From positions 18,171 to 82,170 of the forward strand of contig NZ_STGF01000032.1 of assembly GCF_005222705.1 (NCBI RefSeq): a stretch of 64,000 nucleotides of DNA, read 5' to 3'. This stretch comes from Paenibacillus sp. SY21-1. Lineage in GTDB: Bacteria > Bacillota > Bacilli > Paenibacillales > Paenibacillaceae. Positions 59,045-64,000 of this stretch are shown here, in pieces; the stretch's first letter is position 1; every line of letters begins with the position of its first letter. The position numbers were made by a program, and so were the translations under genes. The notes beneath the pieces are model-generated. The model did no database searches and was not told where the DNA came from. It saw nothing but the letters and a program-made list of their open reading frames with translations.

Positions 59045-59929
59045 ATGAACGAGCATTTGCAGCGGTACATTGAGCACCTTCGCGAAGACCGCAGACTATC
59101 GGAGAATACGCTATCCTCCTATCGGAGAGATTTGTCACGATTTATCGCTTATTTGGAAGAAAGGCAGCTGCAGCTTGCGGACGCCACTCGCCATCATATC
59201 GCAACCTATGTGCTGGAGTTGAAAAACGAAGGTAAAAAGGCTGCGACAACGACGAGACATATCGTCTCCTTGCGCTCCTTTTACTATTATTTGTCCGAAC
59301 GTTCGGTTCTGGCGCATAATCCTGCTATGTTCATAGAATCGCCCAAGCCGGAGAAGCGCGAGCCCAGCGTGATGAGCGAGGAGGCAGCCGAAAGACTGCT
59401 GGAGGAGCCGTGCGCCGATACGAGTGCGGGCAAACGGGACAAGGCGATGCTGGAGCTGCTATATGCCACCGGCATCCGCGTGACTGAGCTGATCATGCTT
59501 AATATGGAGGATGTACATACGGAGCTGGGTTATATCGCTTGTAGAGGAAACGGGCTCAGGGAACGGCTCGTGCCGTTCGGACGGCAGGCCAAGTCGGCGC
59601 TGGAGCAGTACTTGGGAGAAGGCCGCACGGGCTTGCTTACGGACAGGGAGGCTGACAACGCGTTGTTTCTGAACCATTTGGGGACGAGAATGACCCGTCA
59701 AGGCTTTTGGAAGACGTTAAAAAAATATGGCGAACGGGCTGGGCTGGGCGAAATTACGCCGCATACGCTAAGGCATTCCGTTGCCGCCCATATGCTGGGC
59801 AACGGAGCGGACCCGCGCGCCGTTCAGGAGCTTATGGGACATGCAGAGCTGGCGACGACGCTTAAATATACGAAGCTGCCAAAAGCCAGGCTGCGGGACG
59901 CCTACAGCCTTTCGCATCCCCGCGCTTAA
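59045..59929 (+). CDS. xerD: Tyrosine recombinase XerD, catalytic Lys replaced
   Basis: 294-residue tyrosine recombinase in the place of xerD (ripX) between yqzK and deoB. It has the N-terminal SAM-like domain and the catalytic domain. Seen: Arg145 (ATGIRVTEL), His240 and Arg243 (PHTLRHS), His266 (LMGHAEL) and nucleophile Tyr275 (LKYTKL). The beta-hairpin that normally reads GKGxKER reads RGNGLRER, so the catalytic Lys (Lys172 in E. coli XerD, 24 residues after the first Arg) is Asn169, codon AAC at 59549-59551. It would normally resolve chromosome dimers at dif together with XerC. Activity may be reduced unless a neighbouring residue substitutes. Confidence 0.92.
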   Translation: MNEHLQRYIEHLREDRRLSENTLSSYRRDLSRFIAYLEERQLQLADATRHHIATYVLELKNEGKKAATTTRHIVSLRSFYYYLSERSVLAHNPAMFIESPKPEKREPSVMSEEAAERLLEEPCADTSAGKRDKAMLELLYATGIRVTELIMLNMEDVHTELGYIACRGNGLRERLVPFGRQAKSALEQYLGEGRTGLLTDREADNALFLNHLGTRMTRQGFWKTLKKYGERAGLGEITPHTLRHSVAAHMLGNGADPRAVQELMGHAELATTLKYTKLPKARLRDAYSLSHPRA

Positions 59930-59962
59930 GGCGGGATGCGCCAGATGAAGGGAGAAAACATC

Positions 59963-61153
59963 ATGTTGTTTAACAGAATTGCCGTTATTGTGCTGGATAG
60001 CGTCGGGATTGGCGAGCTGCCGGACGCTGAGGCGTTTGGCGACAAGGGCGCCCATACGCTTGGTCATATTGCCGATAGGGTGCCTGCGCTTGCCATGCCG
60101 AATTTAAGGCGCTGGGGTCTTGATCGAATCGCGCCAATCGGGCATTGGAAGGCTTCAGAGCAAGCGCCTTCTGCATGCTACGGAAAAATGGCGGAGGTAT
60201 CGGTAGGCAAGGATACGATGACAGGACATTGGGAGCTAATGGGGCTGAAGCTGACGGTACCGTTCCAGACCTTTCCTGAGGGCTTCCCCGAGGAGCTGAT
60301 CCGCAGCTTTGAGGAGCGAACCGGACGCAAAGTGATAGGAAACAAACCGGCAAGCGGAACTGAAGTTCTCGATGAGCTGGGCGCAAGACAGATGGAAACC
60401 GGAGAGTGGATCGTCTACACGTCTGCGGACAGCGTCTTCCAAATCGCGGCGCACGAGGAAGTTATCCCGCTGGAGGAACTGTACAAGGCTTGCGAAATTG
60501 CAAGAGAGCTGACGATGGATGAGCGCTTTTCGGTAGGAAGAGTAATCGCAAGGCCGTATATCGGCAGTCCGGGCAGCTTCAAGCGTACGCCCAATCGCCA
60601 CGATTATGCGGTCAAGCCTCCACAGCCTACCGTGCTTAACCTGCTGCAGAACGCGGGACACGATACGATTTCAATCGGCAAAATCAATGACATTTTCGAC
60701 GGTGAGGGAATTGGCCGATCGACGCCTACCAAAAGCAATGCGGATGGAATTGCCCGCACGATTGAACAGCTTCAGCAGCCGTTTCAGGGCTTGCTGTTCA
60801 CAAATCTGGTGGACTTTGATTCGCTTTACGGACATAGACGCGATCCGGCGGGGTACGCAGCGGCGTTGGAGGAATTTGACCGTGCCGTGCCGGAATTGGA
60901 GCGTCACCTAGGCGAAGGCGACTTGCTCGTCGTAACGGCTGATCACGGCAACGATCCTACGCATCCGGGTACGGATCATACCCGCGAATATGTGCCGCTT
61001 CTGCTGTATAGTCCTTCGTTCAATCGTCCTTGCGAGCTGGCAACCCGTTCAACGTTCGCGGATTTGGGGGCGACAATCGCCGACAATTTCGGCGCGGATG
61101 CGCCGCCGAGCGGGACAAGCTTTTTGGACGAATTAAAAGCTGCCTTGGGCTGA
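59963..61153 (+). CDS. deoB: Phosphopentomutase
   Basis: 396-residue alkaline-phosphatase-fold mutase that interconverts (deoxy)ribose 1- and 5-phosphate. Seen: VLDSVGIGELPDA with metal Asp, GKDTMTGHWELMG with the phosphorylated Thr, TADHGNDPTHPGTDHTREYVP with metal Asp and His. ATG 59963 lies about 9 bases from AAGGGAG. It begins the nucleoside salvage run deoB-pupG-pdp. Confidence 0.96.
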   Translation: MLFNRIAVIVLDSVGIGELPDAEAFGDKGAHTLGHIADRVPALAMPNLRRWGLDRIAPIGHWKASEQAPSACYGKMAEVSVGKDTMTGHWELMGLKLTVPFQTFPEGFPEELIRSFEERTGRKVIGNKPASGTEVLDELGARQMETGEWIVYTSADSVFQIAAHEEVIPLEELYKACEIARELTMDERFSVGRVIARPYIGSPGSFKRTPNRHDYAVKPPQPTVLNLLQNAGHDTISIGKINDIFDGEGIGRSTPTKSNADGIARTIEQLQQPFQGLLFTNLVDFDSLYGHRRDPAGYAAALEEFDRAVPELERHLGEGDLLVVTADHGNDPTHPGTDHTREYVPLLLYSPSFNRPCELATRSTFADLGATIADNFGADAPPSGTSFLDELKAALG

Positions 61154-61243
61154 AGCGTTCGCCTTTGATGGACAAAATCGGCCGGCTCCTCTTTGCTTGC
61201 GTCAATGTCGGTCGCATGATTCAATATAACAGGAGGCAAAAAA

Positions 61244-62083
61244 ATGACAGCTAACACTTCTAACCTTTTGACGTCGGTCCATATTAACGAGGCCGCCGCT
61301 TATATCAGGCAGCAAACGGGACAAAAACCGGAAATAGGGCTTATTATGGGCTCCGGTCTTGGCGTGCTTGGCGATTACATTGAGCAAGCGGTGACGATTT
61401 CCTACCACGATATTCCCCACTTTCCCGTCTCTACCGTAGAAGGACATGCGGGCGAGCTGCTGATCGGCACATTTTCAGGCAAGACGGTCTTGCTCATGCG
61501 CGGCCGCTTCCACATGTACGAAGGCTACGGCCCCGAGCTGACCGCATTTCCGGTTCGGGTAATGAAGGCGCTCGGCGTGACGAAGCTTCTGGTGACCAAC
61601 GCGGCCGGCGGCGTAAACATGGGCTACGAAGCGGGAGATTTGATGCTTATTTCCGATCATTTAAACTTAACAGGCAAGAATCCGCTGATCGGGCCTAACG
61701 ATGAGGAGCTTGGCGCTCGTTTCCCGGATATGTCTGAGGCGTACAGCAAAGCACTGCGCTTGAAGGCAAAAGAAATCGCGCAAGGTCAAGGCATTGTTTT
61801 ACGCGAAGGCGTCTATGCGGGACTGCTTGGACCGTCCTATGAAACGCCTGCCGAAATCCGCATGCTGCGCGTGCTTGGCGCAGATGCTGTCGGAATGTCG
61901 ACCGTTGCCGAAGTGATTGCCGCACGTCATTCCGGCATTGAAGTCATCGGAATTTCTTGTATCAGCAATATGGCGTCGGGCATTCTAGACCAACCGCTGT
62001 CTCATGTCGAAGTTATGGAAACGACGGACCGGGTAAAGGCTCAATTTTTGGCATTGGTTACAGAATTGGTAGGCGCATTGTAG
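61244..62083 (+). CDS. pupG: Purine-nucleoside phosphorylase (trimeric)
   Basis: 279-residue low-molecular-mass PNP. Seen: GLIMGSGLGVLGD, VSTVEGHAGELLIG, MRGRFHMYEGY (phosphate and substrate), VTNAAGGVN and ADAVGMSTVAEVIAARH. It splits guanosine and inosine to base and ribose 1-phosphate, the substrate of DeoB. AGGAGG precedes the ATG. The 206 bp after it hold no gene I can support and only weak promoter-like sequence. Confidence 0.95.
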   Translation: MTANTSNLLTSVHINEAAAYIRQQTGQKPEIGLIMGSGLGVLGDYIEQAVTISYHDIPHFPVSTVEGHAGELLIGTFSGKTVLLMRGRFHMYEGYGPELTAFPVRVMKALGVTKLLVTNAAGGVNMGYEAGDLMLISDHLNLTGKNPLIGPNDEELGARFPDMSEAYSKALRLKAKEIAQGQGIVLREGVYAGLLGPSYETPAEIRMLRVLGADAVGMSTVAEVIAARHSGIEVIGISCISNMASGILDQPLSHVEVMETTDRVKAQFLALVTELVGAL

Positions 62084-62289
62084 CAGAACGAAGTTCCGGG
62101 GCCCTGTTTGCACGCCTCCCTCGTTACGGTCGATGTTTGCGCAATCTGGCGGCCTAAGGCGACTGCCGCGAAGGATTGACGATTTTTGTAATAAAATTGT
62201 CATGGGGCGCTCGACTCATTGTGACAGTGTTTTCTATGGGAGTCGTCGTATAATGTCCATCAAAACAGAAAGATGGAGTGGACGAACGA

Positions 62290-62460
62290 ATGGAAAACCA
62301 AACGTTAGTGCAAATGGAGCATTTACGCAGCAAGCTGGTTGAAACGGCTTTGCTCAAGCAAAATTTATTGCATGGGGACGTTATTGTGCTTAGTCAGTTG
62401 CTTGATAAAATTATCTTACAGGTACAACGGGAGAGGCTTGTTCACGCACGCCACAGATAG
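62290..62460 (+). CDS. Spo0E-like aspartyl-phosphate phosphatase
   Basis: 56-residue helical-hairpin protein. The motif LSQLLDKIILQ contains SQxLD, the signature of Spo0E, YisI and YnzD phosphatases that dephosphorylate Spo0A~P and delay sporulation. The first helix runs about 5-27. ATG 62290 is about 12 bases from GGAG; GTG 62278 overlaps that site. It lies between pupG and pdp, an unusual neighbourhood for such a gene. Confidence 0.85.
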   Translation: MENQTLVQMEHLRSKLVETALLKQNLLHGDVIVLSQLLDKIILQVQRERLVHARHR

Positions 62461-62497
62461 GGTGGTTACATAGCGTTTGGCCTGGGAAGGAGCTTTT

Positions 62498-63832
62498 ATG
62501 CGGTCAGTCGATCTTATTCAGAAAAAACGGGACGGTGGCGAATTAACCGCCTCGGAGCTAACGTATTTAATAGACGGCTACTGCCGGGGAGATATCCCAG
62601 ATTATCAGATGTCGGCTTGGGCGATGGCCGTTTTTTTTCAAGGCATGACAGCCGAAGAAACGGCAGCGCTGACGCTGGCGATGGCGGCTTCAGGCGATCA
62701 GGTAGATCTTGGTCCCATTAGCGGCATCAAGGTGGACAAGCACAGCACCGGTGGAGTTGGCGACAAAACGACGCTCATCCTGGCCCCTCTGGTGGCGGCG
62801 GCTGGCGTTCCGGTAGCAAAAATGTCGGGCAGAGGGCTCGGCCATACGGGCGGCACGATCGACAAGCTTGAATCGATTGCAGGCTTTCGCACGGAGCTGA
62901 CGCGCGAGCGTTTTATCGCACAGGTCAATGAGCTGGGCGCGGCTGTCATTGGACAAAGCGGCAATCTGGCTCCGGCCGACAAAAAGCTGTATGCGCTAAG
63001 GGACGTTACCGGCACAGTGGAATCGATTCCGCTTATCGCAAGTTCTGTTATGAGCAAAAAAATTGCCGCAGGAGCGGATGCGATCGTGCTGGACGTCAAA
63101 ACGGGCAGCGGCGCGTTTATGAAGACAGTCGCGCATTCAGAAGAGCTTGCCAAAGCGATGGTCGATATCGGCACGGAGGTTGGCCGTCATACGGCAGCTG
63201 TCATCAGCGATATGGACCAGCCGCTTGGCTATGCAATCGGGAACTCGCTGGAGGTCATAGAAGCGATCGCTACTCTCAAGGGGGAAGGACCGGAGGACTT
63301 GACCGAGCTGTGCCTGGCGCTTGGCGCGCATATGGTTGTGCTGGGAGGGAAGGCGCCGAGCATCGAAGCAGCGCGCGAATTGCTCCGCGGCCTGATCGAA
63401 GACGGCACGGCGCTGGCGAAGCTTCGTGCCTTTATTGCCGCGCAAGGCGGAGATCCCGCCATCGTCGATGATCCGTCGACATTGCCACAGGCTCCTTTGC
63501 GCATTGAAGTAACCGCGACGGAAGGCGGATACGTGCATGCGATTGAAGCCGAGCAGCTTGGCATCGCTGCGATGCTGCTGGGAGCGGGAAGGGCGACGAA
63601 GGAGGCGGAGATCGATTATTCGGTCGGCGTCATGCTAACCAAGAAAACGGGCGAGCGGGTCGATGCCGGCGAGGTGCTGGCCGTTCTGCATGCCCGTGAG
63701 CAGGACCGGAAGACGGCTGAGGTGGTCGAGCGAGTCCGTAACGCTTACGCGATTCAAGCGGAACGTCCGGCAGCCCGACCGCTGCTGCTGTCCGTCGTCA
63801 CGGCGGACGGCATTACGAGATACGCGGAGTAA
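62498..63832 (+). CDS. pdp: Pyrimidine-nucleoside phosphorylase
   Basis: 444-residue thymidine/uridine phosphorylase. Seen: MRSVDLIQKKRDGGELT, KVDKHSTGGVGDKTTL (phosphate site), KMSGRGLGHTGGTIDKLE, and the C-terminal swivel domain with VGVMLTKKTGERVDAGEV. ATG 62498 follows AAGGAG by 7 bases. It completes the salvage run. Its terminator is the apparent insertion site of an intron. Confidence 0.95.
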   Translation: MRSVDLIQKKRDGGELTASELTYLIDGYCRGDIPDYQMSAWAMAVFFQGMTAEETAALTLAMAASGDQVDLGPISGIKVDKHSTGGVGDKTTLILAPLVAAAGVPVAKMSGRGLGHTGGTIDKLESIAGFRTELTRERFIAQVNELGAAVIGQSGNLAPADKKLYALRDVTGTVESIPLIASSVMSKKIAAGADAIVLDVKTGSGAFMKTVAHSEELAKAMVDIGTEVGRHTAAVISDMDQPLGYAIGNSLEVIEAIATLKGEGPEDLTELCLALGAHMVVLGGKAPSIEAARELLRGLIEDGTALAKLRAFIAAQGGDPAIVDDPSTLPQAPLRIEVTATEGGYVHAIEAEQLGIAAMLLGAGRATKEAEIDYSVGVMLTKKTGERVDAGEVLAVLHAREQDRKTAEVVERVRNAYAIQAERPAARPLLLSVVTADGITRYAE

Positions 63833-63847
63833 CAATATCATTACGGA

Positions 63848-63887
63848 AGAGATGAATGCGACTAATCGTCGATTCATCTCTTTTTTT
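63848..63887 (+). terminator. Terminator of pdp
   Basis: AGAGATGAAT and ATTCATCTCT, perfect 10 bp arms extended by GCGAC/GTCG, followed by seven T. The intron begins one base after the T-tract. Confidence 0.92.
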
Positions 63888-63888
63888 A

Positions 63889-64000
63889 GTGCGCCCAGCA
63901 TGGGCGCTATCTCTAGGGTTCAAGTCCCGAATGGCGAAGGCAGTAGTAGCCATAGCTTAAGACAAAGGTGTCCATCGTGAGGTGGAATCTGAAGGAAGTC
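63889..64000 (+). mobile_element. Group IIC-like intron, 5' end (cut by window)
   Basis: Begins GTGCGCCCAGCATGGGCGC, the group II GUGYG 5' boundary, and continues with AGGGTTCAAGTCCCGAA, GGCGAAGGCAGTAGTAGCC, AAGGTGTCCATCGTGAGG and TGGAATCTGAAGGAAG. These match, as remembered, domain I of the Oceanobacillus iheyensis group IIC intron. Group IIC introns typically insert just behind rho-independent terminators, exactly as here. The reverse transcriptase and domains V-VI lie beyond the window. Confidence 0.88.

Noticed and set aside
63917..63933. GGGTTCAAGTCCCG resembling a tRNA T-arm
   Set aside because: No acceptor, D or anticodon arm fits around it; the segment is explained by group II intron domain I.
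1..64000. CRISPR arrays, prophage genes, rRNA or tRNA genes
   Set aside because: No regular short repeats with spacers, no phage structural or integrase clusters apart from xerD, and no complete RNA gene folds were seen.

Overview
The window looks like a chromosomal segment of a Paenibacillus-type, endospore-forming Bacillota (inference). Reasons: a moderately GC-rich Firmicute genome, strong AGGAGG-type ribosome binding sites, many TTG and GTG starts, and a gene order that follows the Bacillus subtilis block yqhQ-yqhR-aroQ-yqhT-efp ... spoIIIA - accBC - yqhY - nusB - folD - xseAB - ispA - dxs - yqxC - ahrC - recN - spoIVB - spo0A - bkd ... nudF - spoIIM - fur - yqzK - xerD - deoB - pupG. Almost everything is core chromosome. 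I saw no prophage, CRISPR array, tRNA or rRNA.

Layout. 1-5 kb: glycogen/alpha-glucan enzymes (glgA, cut by the window edge, and a GH15 hydrolase) and gluconokinase. 4.9-7.6 kb: spore genes on the minus strand (a YjcZ miniprotein and a five-gene gerP operon with a good sigma-K promoter), divergent from an Hsp20-like gene. 7.7-14.5 kb: two small membrane proteins, zur-yidD, metG behind a methionine T-box, and the zinc transporter znuA-znuC-znuB under a consensus promoter with an operator-like palindrome. 14.5-24 kb: ccdA, splB, mntR, yqhQ/yqhR, aroQ, an M24 peptidase, efp, lysC (with an internal start for a beta subunit), comB and yqhV.

24-34 kb: the complete spoIIIAA-AH operon behind a sigma-E-type promoter, then accB-accC, an Asp23/AmaP/DUF2273 membrane module and nusB. 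34-46 kb: folD, xseA-xseB, ispA, dxs, tlyA-type methyltransferase, argR, recN, spoIVB and spo0A, the last with three 0A boxes upstream. 46-54 kb: branched-chain 2-oxoacid dehydrogenase genes (E3-E1alpha-E1beta-E2) leading into lipB, which makes the lipoyl group those enzymes need. A 32-residue Prli42-type miniprotein overlaps the end of lipB. 54-64 kb: mciZ, nudF, spoIIM, fur, a cytosolic subtilase, ald, yqzK, xerD, nucleoside salvage (deoB, pupG, pdp) and a Spo0E-like phosphatase.

Themes. Sporulation genes recur throughout (spo0A, a Spo0E-like gene, spoIIIA, spoIIM, spoIVB, gerP, splB, mciZ, comB). Three metalloregulators (Zur, MntR, Fur) lie within 47 kb. The most notable non-coding features are the 5' end of a group IIC-like intron placed directly behind the pdp terminator at the right edge, and a three-copy dispersed element of about 57 bp whose conserved arms flank a variable but always pairable inner hairpin. 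The most notable coding anomaly is a XerD homologue with Asn in place of the catalytic Lys.
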